Shown here: one piece after another, positions 11,146 through 22,752 of the stretch
Layout of the letters: each line of letters opens with the position of its first letter
Numbering within the stretch: position 1 is the stretch's first letter
From: Phyto melanocephala
Lineage: Eukaryota > Arthropoda > Insecta > Diptera > Rhinophoridae
Direction: 5' to 3'
NCBI GenBank assembly: GCA_941918925.1
Contig: OW799234.1
Span: 14,584,501-14,648,500, forward strand
Length of the DNA: 64,000 bases
Program-made: the position numbers and the translations under genes
The notes under the pieces: model-generated
The model's database searches: none
What the model was told of the DNA's origin: nothing
The model's input: only the letters and a program-made list of their open reading frames with translations

Positions 11146-12429
11146 AAAGACAGGTGGAAAGACAGACAGACAGACAAATTTCTAAAATGTGTTGGTTTTG
11201 TATAAAATCGAAAAATTATTTTCAAAAAATATTTCATGTACAGACACAGTTTTTTTGCAATCTTATCGGTAGTATAGAAAATATTATTGTGTTTTTCCAA
11301 GCACTTATTTCCATATTTAAAAACACCTAAAAATATTGGTTTCGAAGAAAAGTTTAGTTTTGTAGAGAGTTGGGTCAATCGGTTACTTAAGATCATTTTT
11401 GCCTCTTTAATTTTTTACACAAACCACTGGGTTCGTGAAAAAAACGACCGAAGTTATTGGAAAAAATGATTTTAAGTAACGTTTTGTGTCCAACTCAAGT
11501 TTTGTAAAGCTTTTGTAAATTTTAAAATTTATTATAAATATGGGGATTGAAATTCGATAGTTAAATCATACCTTGAAAACTGCACTCTGACACATACCTG
11601 AAATTAATAAAAAAAAGAAAAACAAAATCTTAGTTAAATCAAGAATAGAGTTTTATAATTAAAAATATTGTTTTCAACTTTTTAGAAATTGCAATTTTTA
11701 AAGTGTTTTAAATACTCAAGCATCTCTTTGGAAAGTGCAACTCTCTAGAAAATATTTTGTATGCAATTCGTTAAAAATAAATATTTTCTTTTTTCTTACA
11801 TATATACAAAGATATAAAAATGTGAATTCAAATACACATGCAGGTTTTTAATGTGTAGGGTATCCCAAACTTTAAGTAAAATTTTTACTAAATGACACAC
11901 TGTTTTTTAAGAGCATTTTTTTGTATTACCAACACAAAAGCATTTTTATTTTCTCAATTTATGATGAACAACATTTGGCATACATGTTGCTATTGCTAAA
12001 ATATTATTTTGCAATTTAAACGTTTTTGTTGCTCAGTGTTTTATATTTAATAATCGTTAACTGTAAGCTATAAAAGCTAGTTTTTCGTTGTAGTTTGCCA
12101 ACACTTTATCGCATAAAATGGCGGCTATTTAAAAGGTCTCGTAGTTCGTCAGAGATTTCGAATGAAACCTATATAATTAAGCAAAGTGTAGCACAAGGGT
12201 TGTTGTGGTGGAGTTATTTTTTGGTTAAAAAAATCCGAATTTGAAATTATATGATTTAAAATTAAAAATACGAACAATTTTTTATATTTCCTGCAAGTGT
12301 CCTGGCGTAACGCACTAAGAGGCATATTTACATCTCCACCCACTCAAAATGAAATACACGAGATCCTTAAAAAGTCTAAAGCATAAAAAATCATCAAGTA
12401 CCTCAACATACCTTTCATACATTCCCTTG
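11146..12429. other. No gene recognised; AT-rich spacer
   Basis: Opens with a short (GACA)n tract (11,147-11,176). Nothing else is recognised in about 1.3 kb. Confidence 0.5.
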
Positions 12430-12830
12430 TTCTACAGGCGTCACTGTGCTACGTTGAGTCCTCCAGTTGCCTGGGTAGTATTTAAACTAAAAGCTGTGGC
12501 TGAGAAGATAATATCTTTAGCAGAATAAATAAAGCGAGAGCAGCGTTCCACGGTTTACACCAGATATGTCTTTTCATACTTATATTCTGGAAAAAAATAT
12601 TTTTACAGATTTACAATTAAATGGTTCGATTCAGATGTTAATTTTACAAGTTGTACAGAAGTTTATGTACATTTACCATTTTCTTTGGTTGGCTAGTTTG
12701 TAGACTAACATCTTAAGTAATATACAGCCGAAATGTTTTATTATGTGCAGCATACTTTAAGGCGCAGTTATTTTTCATATTATTTAACATTAACATCTTA
12801 ATTTAAATATAACAGCATTCTGTTAAGTCT
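12430..12830 (+). mobile_element. LTR fragment(s)
   Basis: 12,735-12,830 (TATTATGTGCAGCATACTTT, AAGGCGCAGTTATTTTTCAT) matches the U3 part of the solo LTR at 25,192-25,719 over about 90 bp. Upstream, 12,475-12,535 has a TATTTAAA box and AATAAATAAA in LTR-like arrangement, but I could not match it to another copy, so that half is inference. Confidence 0.5.
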
Positions 12831-12983
12831 GAGGTCTTAAGGAATAAGCCAGCTGCGATTAACGCTTATGAAGCCAATTTTAGTCGCGTTATTCGCAAGA
12901 CACTAGTCGCTATGCTCAAACGAGCCGCCACCGCCGCACCTTCCGAAAGGACCATCTCAGACGTAGTTGTGGATCACATTTAA
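12816..12983 (+). CDS. 55-codon open segment, possible terminal exon or retroelement ORF end
   Basis: An uninterrupted frame begins directly after AATATAACAG, which resembles a 3' splice site, and ends at a TAA followed closely by AATAAATA. It encodes a basic, alanine-rich peptide (segments SEVLRNKPAAINAYEA, VIRKTLVAMLKRAA and PSERTISDVV), and base composition is clearly richer in G+C than the surroundings. I do not recognise the protein. It abuts a fragment of LTR sequence, so it may belong to a retroelement rather than a host gene. Splice use is inferred, not shown. Confidence 0.3.
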   Translation, partial: HSVKSEVLRNKPAAINAYEANFSRVIRKTLVAMLKRAATAAPSERTISDVVVDHI

Positions 12984-13249
12984 GCGGAAATAAATATTTT
13001 CAAATTTTAATTTAAAAATTTATGCGTATTTATTTACATTATAAATAAAACCTCACGAATCAACCGATATTTTTACAATACGAGGGATATTGATCACTTC
13101 TTTTTACCACAATATTTGTGAAGTAGGCGTTAAAGTAGGCATGTCAAGGTATTTTCGGCTTATGAATTCAACTTAGATAAATTGCATTCAAGAGTCCTTT
13201 ATTCTTCAAAAATTTTTGCCCATAGAGAAATAATATGAATTAAGCAAAA

Positions 13250-13720
13250 CCTATTTATAGCAACTGGACGTGTTCGAATATTAACCAAAAATCTATATTT
13301 GTCGAATTTCAAAAAGGTAAATATATCTTATTCTGTCTGTCTTTATGACGATTTAAGTTTACTAATAAAGACACTGTGCGGGATAAATTTTCATACACTT
13401 TGATTTATAACTCGCTTAACTTAAACAAATTTTACTCAATAAATAAATACCTGTGAAATTTAATCACTACACAAGCTTTAAATTTATTCCTAATAAACCG
13501 ATTTAGCTTATGTTTAATAGCAAACATTTCTGGTGTACTAGAAATATTCAGAAAAATGTCATTCTCCTAAGTTTTTCTGTTCGAGCTCTATCGTGCTTTC
13601 AACAGATGGACAGACGGACGGACATTGTCCTAAAATAAAATCAGGTCTCAAAAAATATATACTTCATGTGATGTAAAATGAATATTTCTATGTGTTACAA
13701 ACGGAATTACAAAATAAATA
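13250..13720 (+). mobile_element. Mini-me-like core fragment
   Basis: ATGGACAGACGGACGGACAT (GTCY tract on the other strand) at about 13,606 is followed by AAAAAATATATACTTCATG and ACAAACGGAATTAC, the family's 3' signature. The upstream portion is too diverged to delimit. Confidence 0.6.
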
Positions 13721-15279
13721 TACCAAACCATAATTTTGGGTTGAATATACATAAAAATAAAAACAAAATAAAAATTCTAGTAAGAAAATATAATACATAA
13801 ACTAAAGAGAAGTAAAAAATTACTATAAAATTATTTAAAATACTACAAATTGTCTTTAAACTACTATAGGCAAGAAAATCTCAATTTACAAACACACTTG
13901 TCTATAGCGCAACAATTTTCTATTTTTATAGGTCATTTAAAGCCGACTCATGCTAAAAATATTACTTTAAGAAGCACTGTTTTAGCAAATTTAACTTAAA
14001 TTTTTGTTTTCATATTCTACCACCCCCTTATTCCCACAAAGCAATAAAAAAAAAGTATATGAACTAAATAAAACTTTTATTGTCGATTGCAATCTATTGT
14101 AATAGTAAAAAAAGTAAATACTGTTAGTTTACACAGTTGTAGCTTACCAATAAGAACAATACAAAACAACTAAAGTAACATACAAAAAGTCAGTGTACAA
14201 TAAACGACAACAACAATATCTTATACATATGTACATAAGTATGTAAATACGTATATGGTAGTCGTCAGTTGTATGTACCTTTAAATAAAATAAAATTGCA
14301 CGAATTGTAAACAAGTATTATTTGTTGCATAACCAACAGGCTGAGTTGTTTAATTTCTTTCGTGTCAGGGTTGGAAAATTTAGTTTCTCTCTGTATAATT
14401 TAGGTTAGAAAAAATAAAAATAAATTATAATAAATTTTTTTAATTATAAATTTTTTTTTTTCATTTGATAATTTTGCGTTAAAAAAAATAAAAGAAAAAC
14501 AATTTGTAAAAGAAGAATTTTTGAAAATATCAAAATGGCCCTATCCATGCCATGTTGCATAAAAAAACAATAAGAACTGCATCTTTATATTTTCGATATC
14601 GTTAAAAAAGCTTCCGCTTCAAATGCAGTAAATTCTAAAAAATAAAAATATTTTCTTTATAAATTCATTTAATGATAAATAAATTAAGCTAATTTTACTT
14701 AACAAAGTAAGTTTTTAGATTGTGATTTTGCCTATATAATCATATAATTACATTAAGAAATGCGAATAGTTAAATAATTATAAAATAAAAAATTTTGAAA
14801 AAATAAAAAAAAAATCTTAAAGAGCTTTCCGAAATCGGCTTCGACGCGGAACGTTTTTGTTCCGAAATGACCAGAGAAAACATTTTTCGGTTTCAGCACA
14901 ATATCGGCTACAGCGTGGTGAAAGGGCCTTATTTTGGTTGTACCCCTAGTGACCATATTAATCAAAAGGTAAAAAAGAGTAAAACCCATACTACCTACTT
15001 AATCTAATAACAGGATGGTGGACCAATTGTGATGCAACACGAAATTTAAATAACTTTTTTTTTATTATTGTATAGAAAATTCAATTTATTTTAATATAAC
15101 AAATAGATTTTAAAGATGATAGCCCATAAATGACCTTTAGTTGCAACTTGAGAGCTGAATTCGGAATCGCCTCAATTATTATTTTAGTGGACTGCGTTAA
15201 ATTACCAAAATTTTTTGATTCCATTTTGTTCACTTCTTGTTTGATATAGCCACTAAAAAAAATCTAGTACAGACAGGTT
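13721..15279. other. No gene recognised; one short GC-richer open stretch
   Basis: Mostly AT-rich. At 14,813-14,965 the plus strand is open (LKELSEIGFDAERF, then NIGYSVVKGPYFGC) with unusually balanced composition, and the minus strand is open too. No family recognised. CAGGGTTGGAAAATT at about 14,366 resembles an isolated hAT terminus. Confidence 0.35.
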
Positions 15280-15720
15280 TGGGGCCAGCCGAAGGTAAAT
15301 TTTTTTGATATTTAGTCGTGTGGGAATTTTCGTTGGAGCTCCGCAAAAATTGGTCTGATTATATGTATTTGCAGTAGCTCTATCTTGTTGAAATTAAATA
15401 CTCTTTAAACGGATACATCTTTAATGCAGTTCTGGGCTTCTTCAAAATCTTTAAATAACGCTTCCTATTGACATTATACCATTTTCTTTAAAGAAGTATG
15501 ACCCCACAATGCAGCTCGATGAAACTGCGCAACACACAATGACTAGTTCTGGCTGTAGTTCGATTTTATGAAAAACTTCTGAATTGAAATTGACTCCATA
15601 TACAGCAATTTTGCTTGTGAACATTGCCGTTGGTATCAGAATGGTCCTTCTCAGACAGAAACAAGGAATTTATTCAGCAGTTGCCTTTTTCGGCCATTTT
15701 TTTTATTTTTATTTTAATTC
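15280..15720 (-). pseudogene. Tc1/mariner (DDxD) transposase fragment
   Basis: On the minus strand, in shifting frames, the segment reads VHKQNCCIW, then LVIVCCAVSSSCIVGSYFF, then KENG and RKRYLKIL, then FQQDRATANT. These correspond in order to the conserved VNKQNCRIW, VTVWCAxSxxGIIGPYFF, VNxxRYxxML and FQQDGATAHT blocks. The second catalytic Asp (QQD) is kept; the first lies beyond the readable part and the third is not seen. Frameshifts and stops are frequent. Its WCAVSS block sets it apart from the WCGNWS and WCGFWS copies elsewhere in the window. Confidence 0.65.
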
Positions 15721-15978
15721 CAGGTGAGTAGCTAATCCCACAGGGTTTAATTTAATTAAAATTTGGACTTGATAGGAAAACAAAATTTATAAATTATCCA
15801 CAGTAGAAACCTTCTGCTAATTCCAATTTGCGTTGATAAGTTTTGAGTCTAGACGCTTGGATTTGTCTGACTTGACGATTGTTTCTTGAACTCCAACATA
15901 GGAATATCTACGGTACGGTCGTTGTGGGATACTGCCAGATTCGGCAAAAATGTTTACCAGCCTCACAATGGTACATCT

Positions 15979-16310
15979 GGTTGGTTGGTTATCGTGGTAG
16001 TTCGCTGCACACCAACAGTCAAGTAGAGTCTATATGACTCCGTTTTGACAGGACCACATCACTCGTCAGCTCTTAATGTATCTCAAAATAAATCCAAGAG
16101 TAAGGGTACTAGATCCACCGTGACCGTGAGGTATCTCAGTAGATAATTCAGTCCAACTTTAGATATCGCAGAGAGGCCATCCAGTATATGTTCGCCCATA
16201 AATCTGTGACTTTTAGCCGCAGGACATTCGCAGAGAAGGTGGAAAACCGATTCCTCCTTCTCTCTATCCAGACAGCTGCGACAATGGTCGTTCGATGGAA
16301 GTCCGAGTCG
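15979..16310 (-). pseudogene. 5'-truncated LINE tail with exact 14-bp TSD
   Basis: Flanked by the perfect direct repeat ACAATGGTACATCT (15,965-15,978 and 16,311-16,324). Read on the minus strand, it starts in the LINE C-terminal zinc knuckle (DHCRSCLDREKEESVFHLL, then CECP), continues LNYLLRYLT, then 3' UTR, and ends in the tail CGATAACCAACCAACC. It is a classic target-primed insertion, truncated at the 5' end. A near-identical tail sits at 48,263-48,564 on the plus strand. The apparent start codon of the longest minus frame lies in the target duplication, so it is not a gene. Confidence 0.9.
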
Positions 16311-16737
16311 ACAATGGTACATCTACTCGGCGCAATGCCGCCAAACAATTTCTCGCTTAAATTTCCTTCGTATGAAAATGAAGAACTGCAACGGATAGTA
16401 CCCAAGCACTATTCAAATCCTATTTTTGGTAACCCAAATAAAGCGAAAAAAGATAAATAGAATATCAAAAAAATAAATTTGGGATTTTCGTGAATCCTCA
16501 TGTGATTGTCCAAAAAGCAAATGCATCACTATTTAGTGGGGATTTCAGCTGGAGTCGTCATGATCCACACTGTTTCGAAAATAAACCTAAATGTTAGTGG
16601 AGCTCATGAGTACCGTAAATAAAAATAGCGTAAACATTAGCGTCCTAACTGCTTTTAAGGTCTATGTGAAATTTTTAGTTTTATTTCTATTTCATATAAA
16701 CTTTGACTTTAGCAACTTTGTACATGAAATGACTGGA

Positions 16738-17758
16738 AGAAGTAAGAGTGCTATAATCGGCTATATCGACATATATTTAGGTATATTGACCTTAACGTAG
16801 CCTAGATTTCAGTTTTAACTTTATTAACATTATTTCCGACGCCATCTTTAAATTTTAATTGTTACATAGTTACCTGTATTCTACTAATCAATTATTTTCA
16901 TATGATATTCAAATGGTACAAAGCCTTAATAATTATATTTATTTAGGACGCCATCTTGGATTTCAACCTTTTTATAGTTTCATGTATTCTACTGATCAAG
17001 CCTTTTCGATTGATACCAATATTAAGGGGTTGAAGAGGATAAATTTTAATATGTTAAATTCGACCCAAATACAAAATTAATATACGCCATTTTGTAGAGG
17101 CGGCCATCATGGATTTTAATTTTTTTTATACTTAACTATATTCAAGCCCTTACCTTTAATGCCGGTATTTATGTGGGAGGTTTTGAAGCTGAAAAAATTT
17201 GATTTTCGTTTGAAAATTTTAAGAAAAACACCGAAGCATTTGTAATTTGATGTTTATAACTCGCACAGTTTTAAACCGTTTAGTAGGTTTGTCTCAGAAC
17301 AAATTTTTGAGTCTATGGCTTGTAATTTAGTGTCTTTATCGTGTTCAATATTTAATTAAGAACTTGGAAAATTTGACATTAAAAAAATATATATTTTAAA
17401 AAAAAAAATGTTTGCCTATAACTTTGCCGATTAGTAATCGATTGGTCCATTTCGAAAGGCATATTATATCTATATATAGTAACCAACGTTTTCATACATT
17501 AACTAAGGGCTAAAAAAATTTTGATTTTCATGGTGAAAATATGGGGAAAAAACACTCGTGTTTATTTACTTATATCTCGGAAAGTTATGGGACGATTATG
17601 CTGGATTTAAATACCAAAATTTGCGAAAGCACTTTTGAAAAAGTGATACCATATACGAGTCCCTGGGATATATAGGGGCTTCAAAAAGTTGATTTCAACA
17701 CTCACACGGATGGACAGAAGTACCAAGCTAAATCAACTTTTCTATCTATAAGGATTTA

Positions 17759-17804
<46 letters not shown>

Positions 17805-17895
17805 TTTATGGGGTCGCAAATGAATACTAAGAAATTACAAACGGAATGACAGAGTTATAAATATATGTACATATACACTTTGTCACTCTCGTGTT
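16738..17895 (+). mobile_element. Mini-me-like repeat with expanded (TA)n
   Basis: Head AGAAGTAAGAGTGCTATAAT at 16,738; internal modules GACGCCATCTTTAAATTTT and GACGCCATCTTGGATTT; stretches TTTGCCTATAACTTTGCCG and TATCTCGGAAAGTTATGGG; then CACACGGATGGACAG, a GACAG-type tract, followed by CTAAATCAAC and a (TA)n run, then TACTTTATGGGGTCG and AAACGGAATGACAGAG. This order (GTCY tract, core, TA tract) is the mini-me arrangement described in Diptera. Confidence 0.75.
17760..17803. repeat. (TA)n microsatellite, about 21 units
   Basis: A perfect TA run sits exactly where other copies of this repeat have only ATATATAC. It is an expansion of the element's own proto-microsatellite. Confidence 0.95.
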
Positions 17896-19629
17896 AGGGG
17901 TATGCAAAGGGGTAAAAGGTGTTTGCCTTATGATTTAATATACGGTTTCCTTTATTTACTTTACCAAAATGCACATAAATTTTAACATCTATAGTAATTT
18001 ATTACTTCTTGTTTAAATTTGGTTCTCAATTTTCCTTTAGACAGTCTCTGGATTTAATTTAAAAAATATTCCTTTAAGAATGCTTAAACAACAGCGCAGT
18101 ATCATAATATGCTTCTAGTGTGTGTTTATTTACTTTATTTATTTATTTTTTATTTCGTGTTAAGCTTTAAGCTCATAATTTCTTAAAATGTCTTGACGAT
18201 TTTCATACACACAATCTTTTGGTTGCTTAGGTGGGATAAAGGGAAATTGATGTTTTCATTAAACATGACTGCCTGTTAATTTCCAGCGATATTTCAATCT
18301 CTTCAACGACAGTTGGCAAACAAAAATAAAATAAGTGAAATATTTTTATTAAAAAAAAAAAAAATGTTTATACGTCTATCAAATGATGTAAATGGTTTGA
18401 TGACAGTTTTCTTAACAAACGTTAAATCGGGTAAGTGTAAATTGTCAACAAAGATGGTGTGGAAGAAATAGTTTAAAACTGTTTACGTGTATTTTTGTTC
18501 ATTTTAGTGCCTTGCTGGCCACCTTAAGGTATGCTAAATGATGTTAAACATTGTTTGAATATTTTTTTTTGTATGCTAGACTAATATTTACCGAAATATT
18601 TAAGCAACTATAGAGCGAAAACGCGGACAACAAAAAAAAAAAGAAAGAATAAAAAAAATATTTGTATCATGTAATTTTTGGAAGTGTCTGTCTTGGTGTT
18701 TTTCCTCTTGTTTAATAATTCAAATAAATCGTCGTAAATATAGCGGAAGTTCTATTTCGTTTTATTCTCTTTTGAACTAATAAACCTTTTTTGAAATTGT
18801 CGTTTATAATTGACTGTGTTCTTGGATAATTTCAGTTTTCACAGATTTAGTTTGCAACGGAAGTTGTGTTTTATGCTATTTCTCATTGAAATAACAAATT
18901 GTTGATGACTTAGGAAAGACATAAATTACAGTAATTATGTTTTTAAACGCCTTAAAGTATGCTTTTAATTTAATCCTTTAAAACCCTTTATATTTCTATG
19001 AATTTTCTTCTGCTTCATACATGGCTGATTATTTGGTTTGTTTAGTTATCTTTTCAAGTGTTTTAATTAAAAGTTATTAAAATTCTTTTTAGAATTTAAA
19101 ATATAAATCCTTATTTACAACTTATAAACTCACTCGTTTACACTCTTTTTGCCACACACACACACACACAATAGTGTTCTGCACCCTTACGCCTTTGCCA
19201 GCAAGTATGTGTACAACTTGTGTCTTGGTTTTTTTATTCTTGTTATAACTTGTTTCCTTAAAATATGCCACGATTTTTGTAGTTTTTTTTTTTTTATTTT
19301 TTTAATACAAATATTTTTGTTTTCTTTTCAAACAAATCTCATTAAAACTATAGCACTATTCGTCAACTTGGTTGGAATAATCAAAGATGCGAGAAAAAGG
19401 AACAATTTAAATGAAACTACAAAATTTTAAGTACGAGAATTATTTCATCTACAAAAAACAGTTTTAAAGCCAAAAACACTAATGGATAGAAGCTTGTACA
19501 GGGTATGTATAAGAGTAATTTCTGTTTTTAAATTTTAAACATTTTTTAATAAAGGATTTACCAAATTAAATGCAAAATTTGAATTAGTTGCCATTTATGC
19601 AGTAAAATATTGGCAACCCTAAAAAAAAC
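17896..19629. other. No gene recognised
   Basis: AT-rich; a (CA)n run at about 19,154-19,170. The open frame at 19,149-19,430 is low-complexity and unconvincing. Confidence 0.5.
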
Positions 19630-19994
19630 AATTTGACAGCTGACAGTTTAGGGTTAGCAAAATTGAACGTTACAGGATAGAACAACGAGTCTTCATTATT
19701 GAACGGTATTTCAAAAATAATTAAAACTTGGCGCCCGCAGTTTGAAAATATGATCGGAATTTTGTTTTAAGCTTGTCAACTGTGTTGAGATTAATTAAGA
19801 AATTCAGGAAGACTGGATTCGTTGAGTACACTGGTCGTTCAAAAACAAGATGTTCAAATGCCCACATCGAAGCAGTGAGTGAAAGAGTCGGTGACAATCC
19901 TGGAACCTCTACTTGGCATTGTAGACAGAAATTGAAAATTTTAAGAAGCTCACTACAGTGTATCAAATTTTTGCGAATGTCTGTCCAAGTGTAG
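19630..19994 (+). pseudogene. DD41D-type transposase, N-terminal helix-turn-helix fragment
   Basis: Reads ERYFKN-like residues near 19,700, then STVLRLIKKFRKTGFVEYTG, then GRSKTRCSNAHIEAVSERV, DNPGTS and LRSSLQ. This matches the paired DNA-binding half of mariner-like transposases: the first HTH, a GRPKT-type linker, then the NIxAVRESVxxNPxTS second HTH. It is the half missing from the copies at 6,218 and 20,985. The catalytic domain does not follow; other sequence starts near 19,995. Confidence 0.7.
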
Positions 19995-20354
19995 GTTGAG
20001 ATTATGGATCTGGCATAGGAACATTAGAACTTTGATAGTTAATAACAATACTGGTTAATGTTCCTAAGCTTTATCTGTCCAGTTGGTTGTCACTTAATCA
20101 GCTTCTTTTGCAAAATCACCTGGAAGAGATTAAGAATTCAACAACATCTGAAATGATAAAACTGTTTTACAAAATTAACGTTCTGTTCGGTCAACGTTTC
20201 GCCCGCTTTAAACATTGTATGGTCAAGATAATCATTCAACAATTGAATCTAATAAAATCATATTGAATTTTGTTGAGCAGACTGCAAGTGATCATAACAT
20301 GCATGTGGCGGAACAGACAGTAAAAGAGCTAAACAAACTAATTGTGGGGCCGTC

Positions 20355-20455
20355 CTAGAACCACATTAGTATTGAAGGAGTTCCATGACGGCCCAAGCGG
20401 TGTTCATCTTGGCTTAACAATGGGCAATAAGAGAAACAAGAACTACGCTATACAT
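20355..20455 (+). pseudogene. Ty3/Gypsy integrase zinc-finger scrap
   Basis: VLKEFHDGPSGVHLGL is followed by NKRNKNYAIHL. This fits the integrase H2C2 entry motif (LxxFHDxPxGGHLGxxKTxxRIxxxYYW) of Ty3/Gypsy retrotransposons. Only about 100 bp is recognisable; the preceding 350 bp is partly open (20,250-20,340) but unidentified. Confidence 0.5.
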
Positions 20456-20462
20456 CTGAGCC

Positions 20463-20640
20463 CACTAGTTCAGTAAACAATAAACCGATACCCACCCGTG
20501 CAATGGCGAAACGCAGGATTTACCGAAAAAATTACTGCTGTCCGTGAGAGTGTTTGATGGAATTCGAGGCAGTCGATCTCGCGTCGCTTACAAGAACTTA
20601 GTCTTTCGCAAACCATACCTTTAATTAGTATTAATAAATC
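20463..20640 (+). pseudogene. Second DD41D-type N-terminal fragment
   Basis: The frame reads GFTEKITAVRESV, stop, then SRQSISRRLQELSLSQT, matching the second helix-turn-helix of mariner-like transposases (IxAVRESVxExPxxSIxRRSQELGLSxTT). It is a different subfamily from 19,630-19,994 (LSQT rather than SRSSLQ). Confidence 0.55.
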
Positions 20641-20984
20641 CATATTTATAAGGAGATCCATTTACTTTTATCCCACCTCATCCTCTAGTTAATCCAATTC
20701 CTTTCAGAATTATATTTTTTATTTGCTTGTGCTATTTAACAATATATTCCTAAAAAATTAGGAGAAGTAATTGCTTTAATTATTTTTACCATTTTACAAT
20801 TTCAGAACATTTAACGAATTATGCTGAGCTGAAGCTTAACGACCATACGAAACAACATCTGCCGTCGAATGGGCTCTAGAATGATGCTTTTTTCTGGATG
20901 AATGGGTTTGTCGGCAAACGAATTTGTCGAATTAGGAACGGTACCAATCCACATAAGATCTAAGACCATCTAATGCATTCGGAA

Positions 20985-21549
20985 AAGTCGAATATTATTC
21001 TTTAAAGCGTCAATTGTCTCTGGCTTGTTGGCGTAACACTTATCTTTGACGGCACCCCACAAATAATAGTCCAACGGTGTCAAATCGCAGCTCCGAGGTG
21101 GGCAATTGACATCAGCTCTGCGGCTGATAATGCGATCTTCAAAAACAGGGCGCAAAACATCGAGTGCAGCTTCGGCTGTGTGGCACGTAGCGCCGTCCTG
21201 TTGAAACCAAATGTTGCCAATATCCTCTTCTTTAATTTTTGTGAACAAAAATTCGTTCAACATGGCCCGATAACGATCGCCATTGATTGTAACGGCTACT
21301 CCTTGCTTATTTTCGAAGAAGCCAAGATCAAAATGAGCCTCATCGGAAAAGATGATTTTTTTTGGCAAAATCGCCATCTTCTGTAAGTCGATCGCAGGCC
21401 CACTTAGCGAAGCGAAAACGCGTATACACAACCATATTCGTTCAGCGGAAGGATAAAACTAATTATCTGTCAAATCAGACATGAGCTAATTGTTACCATT
21501 CACGAAATAGGCACTAGTTGAAAAAAAAAAACGTTAAATGGCGGACCCT
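20985..21549 (-). pseudogene. DD41D mariner-like element, copy II, internally deleted
   Basis: The minus strand is open for about 150 codons. It contains KKIIFSDEAHFDLG (first Asp), then jumps in frame to NKQGVAVTINGDRYRAMLNE, losing about 43 residues relative to copy I. Then come IWFQQDGATCHTAEAALDV (second Asp) and PPRSCDLTPLDYYLWGAV (third Asp). Exactly 41 residues lie between the second and third Asp, hence DD41D. KPETIDALKNNIR follows before homology stops near 20,985. The 5' end GGGTCCGCCATTTAACG and leader match copy I, including the same jump past the N-terminal domain. Confidence 0.9.
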
Positions 21550-21599
21550 TTATTTATTTGCCAACGATGTAAGCTATGCTAGACATTCTACAGCGAGCG

Positions 21600-21780
21600 A
21601 ATTTAATTAATGGTCATCTTACGTGGAGGTCATCTCACAAGCTGCTTTTCAGAAAGAAGTGTTTAGTGCTCTTCGAAAAACTTGTTCGACTTTTTTTGCG
21701 TTACCAATGTCTGTCAGACCTTTTCTTCTTCCTAATCCAGGCCTTTTTTCAATGTTCTAGTCGTCAGCATCTTCAATATC
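21600..21780 (-). other. Possible transposase N-terminal scrap
   Basis: The minus strand reads KRPGLGRRKGLTDIGNAKKV, vaguely like the RxGRPRKLTxRxxRRI linker of Tc1-type transposases, followed by stops. The resemblance is weak. Confidence 0.2.
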
Positions 21781-21789
21781 ATATATAAG

Positions 21790-22752
21790 ATACTGTTTAA
21801 TAGAGTTGCGATACAAAATTCAGATCTTTTGCAAATTTTTGTAAAAGTCTATAATGGATTTTGTAGAAAAGTTAAATTATTTTTTCTTGTCCTTTTTAGG
21901 CGCTGTCCATTTTGATCGAAACAATAGTTAGAAATAAATGATTTATTAGAAATAATATCTGACCTATTTTTAAAAGCCAACGTAATTAAAAAATAATAAG
22001 TTGTTGGACCAAGGATAAGAATAGAAGAATGGAATGGTATGCATAAGTTTGCAAGCTCTTGAGTTTTTGGGTGAAAGAAGAAGAAAGAAGAAGTGAGAAT
22101 AGCAGATTTAAATATTTTTTATTCTAAATTCAAAAACAAGGTCATATGAACTAGCGTATAAATAAAAAATTCTTTAGCATGAAATGTGTTCTGACAGTTT
22201 AGCAAATCACTGAAGCTTATGATGCGTTTGATAGCATACATTTAGGAGCAAACGAGCAAATATATTAAATTGCCAACATTGTAATGCTAAATAAAAAAAT
22301 AAAATAAAAAAATAAGTGAAGGTTTTGCACATATAAAATGCGTGAAATATTAAAATCAAGTACACATAGTACTATACACTATATAAATTTTTTTACTTGC
22401 ACACAAAATATCACAGCATATCTTTTGGCTGATTATAATTCAAATTATACATATCATGTGTATGCATGTACGTGTATATTGTAATCAAATAAATAGTTTG
22501 TGCATTTGAGAGTACAGTAAGTTTTACTCTTTTTCTCGTTTTTTTTTTTTGTTGTTAGTTTTTTTAAATAATTCATAACATCTTTTTGATTTGCTTATTA
22601 GTAACAGAGTTAAAGCAACAAAAATATTGTATAAATTATTAAAATTGTAGCACGTTGATAGGGGCCAACATGTCAGCATCACGTGTCTGTAAATGTGCAC
22701 AGGAATAAGAAAGATAAGCTGATTTGTATATTATTATAAATTTTAATTTAAT
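21790..22752. other. No gene recognised
   Basis: AT-rich, purine-rich patches near 22,075-22,100. No signature seen. Confidence 0.5.

Noticed and set aside
16148..16405. Minus-strand frame MGTIRCSSSFSYEGN...
   Set aside because: It overlaps the LINE tail in another frame and crosses its target-site duplication, so it is a shadow.
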